A DNA stretch of 64,000 nt from Dyella sp. AtDHG13 (GCF_003201105.1 NZ_QICJ01000011.1:62001-126000); one strand, 5' to 3'; shown: positions 36,211-46,074, counted from the first letter of the stretch. A program made the numbers and translations. Notes: generated by a model from the letters alone, not told the origin.

Positions 36211-36633
36211 ATGCTCACGATCAGCCGATCCATCGTCCTGCCCGAGACCGAGCTGACTGAGCGTTTCCTTCGCGCAGACGGCCCCGGCGGACAACACGTC
36301 AACCGCACCGAAAGCGCGGTGGAGCTGCGTTTCGACGTGGCGCGCTCGCCTTCCCTGCCCGAACCGCTGCGCGCACGCCTGCTGGCCCGCCGCGACCGCC
36401 GCCTGACCGACGAGGGCGTGCTGGTGATCCAGGCGCGCCGCTTCCGCGACCAGGGCCGCAACCGCGAAGACGCCCGCGAGCGGCTGGTGGAGATCATCCG
36501 CGCCGCGCTCGTGGTGCCCAAGGCGCGCATCGCCACCAAACCCACCCGCGGCTCGCAGGAACGGCGCCTCGCCGGCAAGCAACAGCGCGGCAAGATCAAG
36601 CAAACACGGTCGCGTGACTGGAGTCGCGAATGA
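36211..36633 (+). CDS. arfB: Alternative ribosome-rescue factor ArfB (YaeJ)
   Basis: 140-residue peptidyl-tRNA hydrolase that frees stalled ribosomes. The GGQ catalytic motif is at residues 26-28 (ADGPGGQHVNRTESAVELRF). The basic C-terminal tail (RGSQERRLAGKQQRGKIKQT) inserts into the empty mRNA channel in known homologues. Its length matches E. coli ArfB (140). The stop overlaps the next start by 4 nt. Confidence 0.93.
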   Translation: MLTISRSIVLPETELTERFLRADGPGGQHVNRTESAVELRFDVARSPSLPEPLRARLLARRDRRLTDEGVLVIQARRFRDQGRNREDARERLVEIIRAALVVPKARIATKPTRGSQERRLAGKQQRGKIKQTRSRDWSRE

Positions 36634-37226
36634 GCACGCCGATGCTCCCCCCTGCCCCACCCGAAGCCCCCAAACTCAAGAGCAAATTCTGGCCGTGGTT
36701 CGCCCGCTGCCTGCTGCGGCTGTCCGGCTGGAAACTGATCGGCCAGCTGCCGAACGAGCCCAAGCTGATCATCATCGGCGCGCCGCATTCCTCCTATTGG
36801 GACGGCTACTACGGACTGCTGATGAAGATCGGCATCGGCGTGGACATCAACATCATGATCAAGCGCGAGGTGCTGGACGGCCCGCTCGGCATCATCCTGC
36901 GCCCCATCGGCATGATCCCGATCAACCGCAGCGCCGCGCTCAACGTGGTGGACCAGATGGTGCAGCGCTTCCGCGAGAAGGACCGCATGTGGCTGGGCAT
37001 CACGCCCGAAGGCACTCGCAAGAAGGTCAAGAACTGGAAGTCCGGCTTCCTGCGCATCGCGCGTGACGCCAACGTGCCGATCCAGACGCTGTTCCTGGAT
37101 TACCCGTCCAAGACGTTTACCTTTGGCCCTGTGGTGCGCGCCACGGACGATCCCGATGCCGACATGGCGCGCATCCGCGCGCTGTTCACGCCCTATCGCG
37201 GCAAACACCGTAACGCGAACGACTGA
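36630..37226 (+). CDS. PlsC-like 1-acylglycerol-3-phosphate acyltransferase family protein
   Basis: 198-residue acyltransferase of the PlsC/LPLAT group. The catalytic HX4D motif is HSSYWD, followed by the substrate block IKREVLDGPLGIILRPIGMI and TPEGTRKKVKNWKSGF. It would transfer an acyl chain to a lysophospholipid or a related lipid at the inner membrane. It is shorter than classical PlsC (about 245 residues). Translation is coupled to arfB by ATGA overlap, although a functional link is not obvious. Confidence 0.82.
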   Translation: MSTPMLPPAPPEAPKLKSKFWPWFARCLLRLSGWKLIGQLPNEPKLIIIGAPHSSYWDGYYGLLMKIGIGVDINIMIKREVLDGPLGIILRPIGMIPINRSAALNVVDQMVQRFREKDRMWLGITPEGTRKKVKNWKSGFLRIARDANVPIQTLFLDYPSKTFTFGPVVRATDDPDADMARIRALFTPYRGKHRNAND

Positions 37227-37232
37227 TCGATC

Positions 37233-37868
37233 ATGGGCTCACTCGGCATCCAGCACTTCGACGCCTTCCTGCTCGCGTGCATCGCGCTGGACCTCACGCC
37301 GGGGCTGGATACGTTCTACATCCTCACCCGCAGCGGCCGCGAGGGCCGTGGCGTGGGCGTAGCGGCGGCGCTGGGCATCAATGCGGGATGCATCGTGCAT
37401 ACGCTGGCGGCGGTGCTTGGCATTTCGGCGGTCCTGATGACGTCCGCGCTTGCCTTCAGCGTGTTGAAGTATGCGGGCGCGGCGTACCTGGTGTGGATCG
37501 GCCTGCGCATGCTGCTGTCGCCTGGCGGTGCGCGTAAATCCGCGGAGACGCGCGGCCGTGGGCTCGGCGCCGCATTCCGCCAGGGCATGCTGACCAATGT
37601 GCTGAATCCCAAGGTGGCGCTGTTCTTCCTGGCGTTTCTGCCGCAGTTCGTGTCGATGCAGGCGACGCATCCGCAGCTTGGCCTGCTGGTGCTGGGCCTG
37701 AGCTTTATCGGCACGGGAACCGTGTGGTCGATGGTGCTCGCCCTGCTAGGCGGAAAGATCCATCACCTGCTGACCACGCGCCCGCGTGTCGGGCAATGGA
37801 TGGATCGCGTCTGCGGCACGGTGCTGCTGGGTTTCGGCGTGAAGCTGGCACTGCAGCGCCCAGCCTGA
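37233..37868 (+). CDS. LysE/RhtB family amino acid exporter
   Basis: 211-residue membrane protein with about six hydrophobic helices. The N-terminal signature LDLTPGLDTFYILTRSGREG and the central PKVALFFLAFLPQFV define the LysE/RhtB translocator family, which exports amino acids or derivatives such as homoserine or threonine. The substrate cannot be predicted. It follows the acyltransferase by 6 nt and converges on the LysR gene. Confidence 0.85.
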   Translation: MGSLGIQHFDAFLLACIALDLTPGLDTFYILTRSGREGRGVGVAAALGINAGCIVHTLAAVLGISAVLMTSALAFSVLKYAGAAYLVWIGLRMLLSPGGARKSAETRGRGLGAAFRQGMLTNVLNPKVALFFLAFLPQFVSMQATHPQLGLLVLGLSFIGTGTVWSMVLALLGGKIHHLLTTRPRVGQWMDRVCGTVLLGFGVKLALQRPA

Positions 37869-37882
37869 CAAACGCATCGAGC

Positions 37883-38929
37883 CTAGCGCTCGGAATGCCC
37901 CGACTCGTCGTAGTCGCGATGCGTGAGCATGCCCGGCTTCACCAGATCGATGAACGCCCTCGCCTCCGGGCTCAGGAATTTGCCCTTGCGCATCACCACG
38001 CCGTAGCTGCGCTGGGGGAAGTATTGCTTCATGTTTCGGACGGCCAGACGTCCGCGGTCGGCCTCGGTGATGCAGATGCCGGTGACGATGGAAATGCCCA
38101 GCCCCATCGCCACGTATTCCTTGATCACATCCCAGCCGCCCACCTCGATGGCGACGCGGTACGGCACCTGCTGCTGCTGGAACACAAGGTCCACCAGTCG
38201 ATACGTGGACAGGCGCTGCGGCGGAAGAATCAGGCCGTAGGGCGAGAGATCCTGCAGCGTGATCGTCGCCTTCGCCGCCAGCGGGTGGTCGGGCGGCATG
38301 ATCAGCATCGGGTCATAGTGATGCACTGGCGCCCAGGCGATGTCGTTGGGCACGTCGAGCATGGAGCCCACGGCAAAATCCGCCTCATCGGCGCGCAATA
38401 GCGCCAGGCCGTCCTTGCCGGTCACGTTGGCGAGCTGCAACTGCACCTCGGGAAAGCGTTCGCGGTAACGGCGCACCAGATCCGGCAGCAGGTACTGGAT
38501 GGTCGAGGTGCCGGCGGCGATAGTCAGGCGCCCGCCCTGCATGCCCTTCACCTTGGCGTGGAAGTCGCGGTCCAGGTTCTCCCAGCCCTCCACCAGCGGG
38601 CGGGCCAGCTCGTACAGGGCCTCGCCGGCATCGGTGAGGTTGATGCGGCGGCGGCGGCGCTCCAGCAGGCTGACGCCCAGCTCGCGTTCCAGCGCCTGAA
38701 GCTGAAGGCTCACCGTGGGCTGAGACAGGAACAGCGCCTCGGCGGCACGGGTCAGGGTGCCCAGCTTCACGGTGTAGACAAAGGCCCGCATCTGCTTCTG
38801 CCGGTTGCCCTTGTAATAGAACCGGCCCGATTCGTCGGCCCGACCATGCGCTGCCGTACGGCGCTTGCCGGCGGCGGAACGGGTCTTTTTTGGCTTGTTC
38901 AGGGGTTTGGCGGCCATTTTAATGCCCAT
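37883..38929 (-). CDS. LysR family regulator, CysB-like, divergent from aceBA
   Basis: 348-residue LysR-type regulator. A basic N-terminal extension of about 45 residues precedes the helix-turn-helix (GTLTRAAEALFLSQPTVSLQ). The effector domain resembles the CysB/Cbl branch (AAGTSTIQYLLPDLVRRYRE). It is divergent from malate synthase and isocitrate lyase genes and most likely controls the glyoxylate shunt. Start options are ATG 38929, ATG 38917 and TTG 38932. The palindrome CAACTCA-A-TGAGTTG overlaps the region just upstream, which fits autoregulation. Confidence 0.85.
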   Translation of the reverse strand: MGIKMAAKPLNKPKKTRSAAGKRRTAAHGRADESGRFYYKGNRQKQMRAFVYTVKLGTLTRAAEALFLSQPTVSLQLQALERELGVSLLERRRRRINLTDAGEALYELARPLVEGWENLDRDFHAKVKGMQGGRLTIAAGTSTIQYLLPDLVRRYRERFPEVQLQLANVTGKDGLALLRADEADFAVGSMLDVPNDIAWAPVHHYDPMLIMPPDHPLAAKATITLQDLSPYGLILPPQRLSTYRLVDLVFQQQQVPYRVAIEVGGWDVIKEYVAMGLGISIVTGICITEADRGRLAVRNMKQYFPQRSYGVVMRKGKFLSPEARAFIDLVKPGMLTHRDYDESGHSER

Positions 38930-38944
38930 CAACTCAATGAGTTG
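38930..38944. promoter_or_regulatory. Palindrome at the LysR gene start
   Basis: CAACTCA and TGAGTTG with a single central base. It directly abuts the LysR start codon and could be an autoregulatory operator in the aceB/LysR divergent promoter. Confidence 0.5.
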
Positions 38945-38982
38945 CCCATTGCATTAAGAAAGACAATAGCAAAAATTGAAAC

Positions 38983-39003
38983 ATTTGCTTTGTCAAAGCA
39001 AAT
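38983..39003. promoter_or_regulatory. Perfect palindrome in the aceB promoter
   Basis: Arms ATTTGCTTTG and CAAAGCAAAT are exact reverse complements separated by one T, 45 nt upstream of the aceB ATG in an AT-rich patch. It is the best candidate for the site that the divergent LysR protein, or another metabolic regulator, binds to control aceBA. Confidence 0.6.
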
Positions 39004-39047
39004 TTCCGTGACCTAGTGTCATCCCATCGTCATCACGGAGATTCCTC

Positions 39048-40649
39048 ATGGCCGTTCCCAAGGAACGCGTTGCGCTTTCCCCGGCCCAGGTCCAGGCCCC
39101 GGGCGGGATACGCCCCGAGCATGCCGCCATCCTGACGCCGGAGGCCCTGGCCTTTCTGGCCGAGCTGCACCGCCAGTTCGACGCCCGGCGGCTTGAGTTG
39201 CTGGCCGCCCGCGAGGCGCGCCAGGCCCGCTACGACGCCGGCGAGCTGCCGGACTTCCGCGCCGACACCGCCGCCATCCGCGAGGGCAGCTGGACGGTGG
39301 CGCCGATCCCGCCGGCCCTGCGCGACCGCCGGGTGGAGATCACCGGCCCGGTCGAGCGCAAGATGATCATCAACGCGCTCAATTCCGGCGCAAAGGTGTT
39401 CATGGCGGACTTCGAGGATTCCTCCGCGCCCACCTTCGACAACCAGATCGACGGCCAGATCAACCTGCGCGACGCGGTGAACGGCTCGATCGAGTACACC
39501 TCGCCGGAGGGCAAGCACTACCGCGTCAACGGCAACCCGGCCGTGCTGATCGTGCGTCCACGCGGCTGGCATCTGCCGGAGCGTCACATCACCGTCGATG
39601 GCGAGCCCATGGCCGGCGCGCTGGTGGACTTCGGCCTGTTCGCCTTCCACAACGCCCGTGCGCTGCAGGCTCGCGACCGCGGCCCCTACTTCTACCTGCC
39701 CAAGCTGCAGGCGATGGAAGAGGCCGCGCTGTGGGACGACGTGATGGCCGCCGCCGAGACCGCGCTCGACCTGCCGTCCGACTGCATGAAGGCCACGGTG
39801 CTGATCGAAACGCTGCCGGCCGTGTTCCAGATGCACGAGATCCTGCACGCGCTGCGCGGCCGCGCGGTCGGCCTCAACTGCGGCCGCTGGGATTACATCT
39901 TTTCCTACCTCAAGACCTTCCGCAGCCATCGCGACCGCCTGCTGCCCGATCGCAGCCAGGTGTTGATGACGGTGCCTTTCCTGAAGGCCTATTCGGAACT
40001 GCTGATCCAGACCTGCCATCGCCGCGGCGCCTTCGCCATGGGCGGCATGGCCGCGCAGATTCCGATCAAGGGTGACGACGAAGCCAACGAAGCCGCACTG
40101 GCCAAGGTGCGCGCCGACAAGCTGCGCGAGGTGCAGGCCGGCCACGACGGCACGTGGGTGGCGCATCCGGCGCTGGTGCCGGTGGCGCAGGAAGTGTTCG
40201 ACAAGTACATGCCCTCGCCCAACCAGCTCAACGTGACGCGCAGCGACGTGAAGGTGTGCCGCGACCAGCTGATCGCACCGTGCAGCGGCACGATTACGCG
40301 CGCCGGCTTCGACAACAACGTGGAAGTGGCGCTGCGCTACACCGCGTCGTGGCTGGACGGGCAGGGCTGCGTGCCCATCCATCACCTGATGGAAGACGCC
40401 GCCACCGCCGAAATCGCGCGCTCGCAGATCTGGCAGTGGCTGCATCGCGGCCCGCTGGAATTCACCGACCACGCACCGATCGACTTTGCCTTGTTCGATC
40501 ACGCGCTCACCAAACACACGCACCGGCTGATCGAAAGCAAGGGCCCGTACGCGCATCGCGCCGAACAGGCGGCGGCACTGCTCAGGCAGCTTACGCACGC
40601 CGACGAACTCGGCGACTTCCTCACCCTGGCGGCTTACCAGCAGCTTTGA
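39048..40649 (+). CDS. aceB: Malate synthase A
   Basis: 533-residue malate synthase A, which condenses glyoxylate with acetyl-CoA in the glyoxylate shunt. Family blocks include [80 protein letters not shown] and [16 protein letters not shown]. The length agrees with E. coli AceB (533). It forms an operon with aceA 37 nt downstream. The TCACGGAGATTCCTC leader supplies the ribosome site. Confidence 0.95.
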   Translation: MAVPKERVALSPAQVQAPGGIRPEHAAILTPEALAFLAELHRQFDARRLELLAAREARQARYDAGELPDFRADTAAIREGSWTVAPIPPALRDRRVEITGPVERKMIINALNSGAKVFMADFEDSSAPTFDNQIDGQINLRDAVNGSIEYTSPEGKHYRVNGNPAVLIVRPRGWHLPERHITVDGEPMAGALVDFGLFAFHNARALQARDRGPYFYLPKLQAMEEAALWDDVMAAAETALDLPSDCMKATVLIETLPAVFQMHEILHALRGRAVGLNCGRWDYIFSYLKTFRSHRDRLLPDRSQVLMTVPFLKAYSELLIQTCHRRGAFAMGGMAAQIPIKGDDEANEAALAKVRADKLREVQAGHDGTWVAHPALVPVAQEVFDKYMPSPNQLNVTRSDVKVCRDQLIAPCSGTITRAGFDNNVEVALRYTASWLDGQGCVPIHHLMEDAATAEIARSQIWQWLHRGPLEFTDHAPIDFALFDHALTKHTHRLIESKGPYAHRAEQAAALLRQLTHADELGDFLTLAAYQQL

Positions 40650-40686
40650 AGTCCGCTCTGTCATCACGCATGCAGGAGTCATCACC

Positions 40687-41991
40687 ATGAAGAACACGCT
40701 GCCCACCGCCGAACAGATCGCGCTCGACTGGAAGAACAATCCCCGCTGGAGCGGCATCCAGCGCAACTACAGCGCGGACGACGTGGCGCGCCTGCGCGGC
40801 ACCGTGCCGGTGGAGCACTCGCTGGCCCGCCGCGGCGCGGAACGCCTGTGGAAGTCGCTGCACAAGGAGGATTTCGTCAACGCGCTCGGCGCGCTCACCG
40901 GCAATCAGGCCATGCAGCAGGTGAAGGCCGGGTTGCAGGCCATCTACCTGAGCGGCTGGCAGGTGGCGGCCGATGCGAATCTCGCCGGCGAGATGTATCC
41001 CGACCAGTCGCTGTACCCGGCCAACTCCGTGCCGCAGGTGGTCAAGCGCATCAACAATACGCTGATGCGCGCCGACCAGCTGCATCACGCGGAAGGGCAG
41101 GACGACATCGACTGGATAGTGCCCATCGTGGCCGACGCGGAAGCGGGCTTCGGCGGCGTCCTCAACGCGTTCGAGCTGATGAAGGCGATGATCGAGGCGG
41201 GCGCCGCCGGCGTTCACTTCGAAGACCAGCTTGCCTCGGTCAAGAAGTGCGGCCACATGGGCGGCAAGGTGCTGGTGCCGACGCGCGAGGCGGTGGACAA
41301 GCTCAACGCCGCACGTCTCGCCGCCGACGTGCTCGGCGTGCCGACCTTGATCGTGGCGCGCACCGATGCCGACGCGGCCGACCTGCTCACCTCCGACATC
41401 GACGACAACGACAAGCCGTTCGTTACCGGCGAGCGCACGGTCGAAGGCTTTTTCCGCGTGCGTCCCGGCCTGGACCAGGCCATCAGCCGCGGCCTGGCGT
41501 ATGCGCCGTATGCCGATCTCGTGTGGTGCGAGACCAGCAAGCCCAACCTGGAGGAGGCACGCAAGTTCGCCGAGGCCATCCACGCGCGCTATCCGGGCAA
41601 GCTGCTGGCCTACAACTGCTCGCCCAGCTTCAACTGGAAGAAGAACCTGGACGACGCCACCATCGCCAAGTTCCAGAAAGAACTGGGCGCCATGGGCTAC
41701 AAGTTCCAGTTCATCACCCTGGCCGGCTTCCACAGTCTTAACTACGGCATGTTCGATCTGGCTTATGGTTATGCCCGTCGTCAGATGAGCGCCTTCGTGG
41801 AGCTGCAGGAGAAGGAGTTCGCCGCCGCCGAGCGCGGCTTCACCGCGGTGAAGCACCAGCGCGAAGTGGGCACGGGTTACTTCGATGCCGTGACGCAGGC
41901 CATCCAGCAGGGGCAGTCGTCCACCACCGCGCTCAAGGGTTCCACCGAAGAGGCGCAGTTCCACGCCTCGCGTCAGGCCAGCGCGGCCTGA
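40687..41991 (+). CDS. aceA: Isocitrate lyase
   Basis: 434-residue isocitrate lyase, cleaving isocitrate to succinate and glyoxylate. The catalytic motif KKCGHMGGK has its cysteine at residue 188. Also seen are [35 protein letters not shown] and the C-terminal [20 protein letters not shown]. Its length matches the short bacterial form. It is the second gene of the aceBA operon. A long GC-rich hairpin lies beyond the stop. Confidence 0.96.
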   Translation: MKNTLPTAEQIALDWKNNPRWSGIQRNYSADDVARLRGTVPVEHSLARRGAERLWKSLHKEDFVNALGALTGNQAMQQVKAGLQAIYLSGWQVAADANLAGEMYPDQSLYPANSVPQVVKRINNTLMRADQLHHAEGQDDIDWIVPIVADAEAGFGGVLNAFELMKAMIEAGAAGVHFEDQLASVKKCGHMGGKVLVPTREAVDKLNAARLAADVLGVPTLIVARTDADAADLLTSDIDDNDKPFVTGERTVEGFFRVRPGLDQAISRGLAYAPYADLVWCETSKPNLEEARKFAEAIHARYPGKLLAYNCSPSFNWKKNLDDATIAKFQKELGAMGYKFQFITLAGFHSLNYGMFDLAYGYARRQMSAFVELQEKEFAAAERGFTAVKHQREVGTGYFDAVTQAIQQGQSSTTALKGSTEEAQFHASRQASAA

Positions 41992-42029
41992 TCGTTGCCT
42001 GCCTCGCGTAAGCCGACAGGGACGTCGGC

Positions 42030-42077
42030 GCGTGCGTGGGGAGCGCGGCCCTGTCCAGCGCCCCCACGCATGCACGC
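42030..42077. terminator. GC-rich hairpin between convergent aceA and antiporter genes
   Basis: GTGCGTGGGG and CCCCCACGCATGC form the core of a long stem in the 100-nt space between two convergent stops. There is no T tract on either side, so a bidirectional terminator role is only inferred. Confidence 0.4.
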
Positions 42078-42091
42078 AGGGAATGCGTTCG

Positions 42092-43882
42092 CTACGACGC
42101 CGAATCCGGCGGCACCAGCGCGATCACCGTCCAGCCCGGACGCGGTTCCAGCTCGCGCTTCACCGATGCCACGCGCAGCGCGCCTTTCTCCTCCACGCCA
42201 AACAGCAGCACTGTCGGCGAACCGTATTGCTCGATGAAGTGGGGCCAGTCGAACGTGGCGGTGAGCCGCGTCGACTTGATGCGCCAGCCTTCGGCAAGAC
42301 GCTCGAGGAAGCGCTCGTGCGTCATGTCCGCCTCGAACAGGCTGGGCGCGGAAAGATCGCCGCCCAGGCGCACGCGGCTGCCGGTGTCCTGGCCATCCTC
42401 GTTGCTCAGCCGATAGACCTTGCCGCGCCCGAATTCCTGCCGGTAATACACGCAGGCAAGCGCATTGCGCTCGCGATGCGTCGACATGGCCAGCAACCGG
42501 CCGATGCCGGTGAGATCCAGATGCCGCTCGGCATACGACGACGCAGGAAAACCGAAGAAGGTCTGCAGGCCCTCCATGCGTGCGCGCTTGATGCCTTCCC
42601 AGTGCTCGTCCGCCACCACCACGTGAAAACCCGCATCCGCCAGCGCGCGCGCCACGGCGCGTCCCGCCTCGTCGGCACCGTAGATCAGCACGCCCGTGGG
42701 ATCGGGCTCGGCCACCTTCAACCAACGAGCCAGCGGACGCGCCGTCGCGCTCTGCAGCACCACGGTGCCGATGATCAGGATGAAGACCAGCGGCACCAGT
42801 TGTCCCGCGCCCTGCATGCCCAGCGCTTCGAGCTTCAGCGCGAACAGCGCGGACACCGCCGCCGCCACGATGCCGCGCGGCGCTATCCAGGCGATCAGGG
42901 CGCGCTCGCGCCAGCTCAGGCTGCTGCCCACGCTGGCGATCGCCACCGTCACCGGCCGCACGATCAACTGCGCCACCACGAAGATGGCGATGCCCGACCA
43001 CAGCAGGCCATCCGGCAGTGGCCAGTGCAGGCGTGCCGCCAGCAGGATGAACAAGGTCGACACCAGCAGCGTGGTGAGGTTTTCCTTGAAATCGAGAATG
43101 TCGTCGATGTGCATGCCGCGCATATTGCCCAGCGCCATGCCCATCACCGTCACGGTGAGCAGCCCCGATTCGTGCGTGATCGCATTGGAAAGCGTGAAGG
43201 CCAACAGCACCGCGCACAGCGTGCCGTAGTTCTGCAGATACTCCGGGATCATCTGCCGGCGCAGCAGGAAGGCGAGCAGCCCCGCCGCCAGCAGGCCGAT
43301 CAGCACGCCGCTGGCGATCACCGCTAGAAACACGCCGATGGTGTGTCCCTGGTGACGCGACACGATGGCCTCGTAGATCAGCACGCCGAACAACGCGCCC
43401 AGCGGATCGATCACGATGCCTTCCCACCGCAGCGTGTTGGCGATGCGCGCGTTCGGACGCACCGTGCGCAACATCGGCGCGATTACCGTGGGACCGGTGA
43501 CGCAGGTCAGCGCGCCGAACAGCAAGGCGACTTCCCAGCTCAAGCCCGCCAGGTAATGGGCAGCCACGCCCAGCAGGAACACGGCGATGATCGCGCCATA
43601 CGTCACCAGCCCGCGCACGCCGCGGCCGATCTCGCGCAGTTCGCTGAAGTGCAGCGTCAGGCTGCCTTCAAACAGGATCACCGCCACCGCCAGCGCCGCG
43701 ACGGGGAACAGCAAGGGGCCCAGTAATCGATCCGGCTTCAGCACGCCGCCGACCGGCCCCATCAGGATGCCCGCCAGCAGCAGGAACAGGATCGCCGGCA
43801 GCTTCACCCGCCAGGCGAGCCACTGGCAGAGGAAACCAACACCCAGGATGCAAACCAGCAGCAGTCCGAGATCGAGCGTCAT
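42092..43882 (-). CDS. CPA-type cation:proton antiporter with TrkA-N domain
   Basis: 596-residue transporter. The first 400 residues form about 12 membrane helices of the sodium/hydrogen exchanger family (LFGALTCVTGPTVIAPMLRT, WIAPRGIVAAAVSALFALKL). A cytosolic Rossmann TrkA-N domain follows (VLIYGADEAGRAVARALADA), then a regulatory tail. It probably exchanges Na+ or K+ for protons under nucleotide control. ATG 43882 is chosen since the open frame upstream crosses a hairpin with a G-rich loop that looks regulatory. Confidence 0.85.
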   Translation of the reverse strand: MTLDLGLLLVCILGVGFLCQWLAWRVKLPAILFLLLAGILMGPVGGVLKPDRLLGPLLFPVAALAVAVILFEGSLTLHFSELREIGRGVRGLVTYGAIIAVFLLGVAAHYLAGLSWEVALLFGALTCVTGPTVIAPMLRTVRPNARIANTLRWEGIVIDPLGALFGVLIYEAIVSRHQGHTIGVFLAVIASGVLIGLLAAGLLAFLLRRQMIPEYLQNYGTLCAVLLAFTLSNAITHESGLLTVTVMGMALGNMRGMHIDDILDFKENLTTLLVSTLFILLAARLHWPLPDGLLWSGIAIFVVAQLIVRPVTVAIASVGSSLSWRERALIAWIAPRGIVAAAVSALFALKLEALGMQGAGQLVPLVFILIIGTVVLQSATARPLARWLKVAEPDPTGVLIYGADEAGRAVARALADAGFHVVVADEHWEGIKRARMEGLQTFFGFPASSYAERHLDLTGIGRLLAMSTHRERNALACVYYRQEFGRGKVYRLSNEDGQDTGSRVRLGGDLSAPSLFEADMTHERFLERLAEGWRIKSTRLTATFDWPHFIEQYGSPTVLLFGVEEKGALRVASVKRELEPRPGWTVIALVPPDSAS

Positions 43883-43996
43883 GCACGGTCCTTCGAGCGA
43901 TCGCAATGGAGCTATCGGACCACGCGCGCGGCGCCATCGTCCATTGGCAATGGAGCGAATCGGCCAAGAACACAGGGGGAAGGAGAGAGGGCCAAG

Positions 43997-44043
43997 CCCC
44001 GGTATCGGACGGGGGAGGGGGGGAGGGAGTACCGATACCGGGG
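43997..44043. promoter_or_regulatory. Perfect hairpin with G-rich loop upstream of the antiporter gene
   Basis: Arms CCCCGGTATCGG (43997-44008) and CCGATACCGGGG (44032-44043) are exact reverse complements. The 23-nt loop holds G runs of 5, 7 and 3. It lies 115 nt upstream of the antiporter ATG (minus strand). It could be an operator or a structured leader. Confidence 0.5.
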
Positions 44044-44161
44044 TGGCTGGCATAGTTCAATGCAGAACTAGCGGGTACAGATAATACGCCTGGCTCGAAC
44101 CAAGTCAATACCCGTCAGTTCAAAAATTACCCGCAAGGGCCATAAGGCCTACGCCGCCGTC

Positions 44162-45661
44162 TCAGAAACGGCGATACATCAGGGCTTCGGCTAGGTGGGT
44201 GCGGTCCAGCAAGGCGGCGCCGCCGTCCAGGTCGGCGATGGTGCGGGCGACGCGCAGGGTGCGGTGATAGGCGCGCGCCGACAGGCCAAGGCGCTCCAGC
44301 GCGCCTTCAAACCAATGGCGTTCGGCCTGGCCCAGCGCGCAATCGCGTTCCAGTTCGCGGGTGCTGATCTCGGCGTTCGCGCGGCCGGCGCGCATCAGTC
44401 CGTGCTGGCGGGCTTTCACCACGCGGGCGCGGACGGTGGCCGAATCCTCGTCGTTGGCGCCGCGCGACGTGCCAAGCTCGCCCAGGGGAACGCGCGGCAC
44501 TTCGATGCACAGGTCGATGCGGTCCATCAATGGACCGGAAATGCGCGCCCGATAGCGCTGGATCTGGTCGGGCGTGCACTGGCAACGGTTGCGCGGATCA
44601 CCCGCATAACCGCAGGGACAGGGGTTCATCGCCGCCACCAGCTGGAACTGGGCCGGGAAGGTCGACTGGCGCGCCGCGCGCGAGATGACGATATGGCCCG
44701 ACTCCATCGGCTCGCGCAGCACATCCAGCACGTGTCGGCCGAACTCCGGCAGCTCGTCGAGGAACAGCACGCCGTTGTGGGCCAGCGAGATCTCGCCGGG
44801 TCGGGGCACCGCGCCGCCGCCCACCAGGGCGACGGCCGAACTCGTGTGGTGCGGCGCGCGGAAGGGGCGGCGCCGCCATAGTTTCGGGTCCACCGATTGC
44901 CCGGCCACGGAAAGCACGGCACAGGTTTCCAGCGCCTCAGACTCGCTCAGCGGCGGCAGGATGCCCGGCAGGCGCTCGGCCAGCATGGTCTTGCCCGTGC
45001 CTGGAGGGCCAAGCAGCAATAGATGGTGGCCGCCCGCGGCGGCGATCTCCAGCGCACGGCGCGCCTGCAGCTGGCCGCGCACGTCGGCCAGGTCGGGCCC
45101 GATGGTTTCGTCGTAGACGCCGGACGCCTCGCCCGGCGGGGCCAGGTCCTGCGCGCCGCGCAGCCAGCCGCAGACATCGGCCAGGGTATCGGCGACCAGC
45201 ACCTCGGCATCGGAAACCAGGGCGGCTTCGGCCGCGTTGGCGCGAGGCACCACCACGCGCCGGCCGCGCGCACGGGCGCGCAACAGCGCCGGCAGGACGC
45301 CCGATACCCCGCGCAGGGCGCCGGATAGAGCCAGTTCGCCAAGGAATTCGCAGTCGTCGAGCTTTTCGCGCGGCACCTGCCCGCCCGCCGCCAGGATGCC
45401 CAGCGCGATGGCGAGGTCGAAGCGGCCGCCGTCCTTGGGCAGCTCGGCCGGGGCGAGATTCACCGTGACCTTGCGGTTGGGGTATTCGAACGCGGTGTTC
45501 TGGATGGCCACGCGCACGCGGTCGCGCGCTTCGCGCACGGCCGCTTCGGGCAAACCGACGATATTGGTGCCCGGCAGGCCGCCGGACAGGTGGACTTCCA
45601 CCATGACCTGGGGCGCCGCTACGCCTTCCTGGGCTCGACTGAGGGTGACGGCAAGGCTCAT
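44162..45661 (-). CDS. comM: ComM/YifB family AAA+ ATPase
   Basis: 499-residue Mg-chelatase-like AAA+ protein. The N-terminal domain contains VEVHLSGGLPGTNIVGLPEA. The Walker A motif is GPPGTGKTM and Walker B is GVLFLDELPEF. A Cys-rich insert NPCPCGYAGDPRNRCQC and the C-terminal ARTIADLDG block are typical. ComM is a hexameric helicase that promotes branch migration during natural transformation. The start MSLAVTLSRAQEG is the conserved family start; the open frame extends further upstream without conservation. Confidence 0.93.
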   Translation of the reverse strand: MSLAVTLSRAQEGVAAPQVMVEVHLSGGLPGTNIVGLPEAAVREARDRVRVAIQNTAFEYPNRKVTVNLAPAELPKDGGRFDLAIALGILAAGGQVPREKLDDCEFLGELALSGALRGVSGVLPALLRARARGRRVVVPRANAAEAALVSDAEVLVADTLADVCGWLRGAQDLAPPGEASGVYDETIGPDLADVRGQLQARRALEIAAAGGHHLLLLGPPGTGKTMLAERLPGILPPLSESEALETCAVLSVAGQSVDPKLWRRRPFRAPHHTSSAVALVGGGAVPRPGEISLAHNGVLFLDELPEFGRHVLDVLREPMESGHIVISRAARQSTFPAQFQLVAAMNPCPCGYAGDPRNRCQCTPDQIQRYRARISGPLMDRIDLCIEVPRVPLGELGTSRGANDEDSATVRARVVKARQHGLMRAGRANAEISTRELERDCALGQAERHWFEGALERLGLSARAYHRTLRVARTIADLDGGAALLDRTHLAEALMYRRF

Positions 45662-45734
45662 GGCGCTCGCACAAGCCGGGCGCGGGAGTAGCTGCCAGTT
45701 TGAAACACGGAGCAACTCCCTCACGCAGCCTGCA

Positions 45735-45792
45735 AAGAAAAATAGCCGCCCCCGATCGTTCTCGGGGTGAGGGTGACGGATCGGGGGCGGCT
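45735..45792 (-). terminator. Rho-independent terminator downstream of ubiK
   Basis: A 14-bp perfect stem (AGCCGCCCCCGATC at 45744-45757 with its complement at 45779-45792) and a 21-nt loop. On the minus strand it is followed by ATTTTTCTTT. It separates ubiK from comM. Confidence 0.85.
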
Positions 45793-45825
45793 CCCGGGAC
45801 GTGGGCCCGTGCCGCACCTCGTCAG

Positions 45826-46074
45826 TCAGGTGCCCGCACCAGCCTCGAGATCTGCGATTCGCTTCTCCAGGGCCTCGACCTTGGCACGGGTGCGTGCCAA
45901 GAGCTGGCTCTGGACTTCAAACTCCTCGCGGGTGACTAGATCAAGGCGGCGCAATCCCTGCGCCAGGACATCGCCGAAGTTGGTGCGCAAATCCTGATGC
46001 GCCTGAGCCAATCCATTTGGAACCAACGAAACAAGACGCTGGGCAAGTTGATCGATATCCTGCCTATCCATCAT
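45826..46074 (-). CDS. ubiK: Ubiquinone biosynthesis accessory factor UbiK (BMFP protein)
   Basis: 82-residue coiled-coil protein of the BMFP/YqiC family. Typical are the start DRQDIDQLAQRLVSLVP, the amphipathic segment DLRTNFGDVLAQGLRRLDLV, then TREEFEVQSQLLARTRAKVE and LEKRIADLEA. UbiK binds UbiJ and assists ubiquinone synthesis. GAGGT precedes the ATG at 46074; a second ATG directly follows. A PII gene lies divergently about 194 nt away. Confidence 0.88.
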   Translation of the reverse strand: MMDRQDIDQLAQRLVSLVPNGLAQAHQDLRTNFGDVLAQGLRRLDLVTREEFEVQSQLLARTRAKVEALEKRIADLEAGAGT

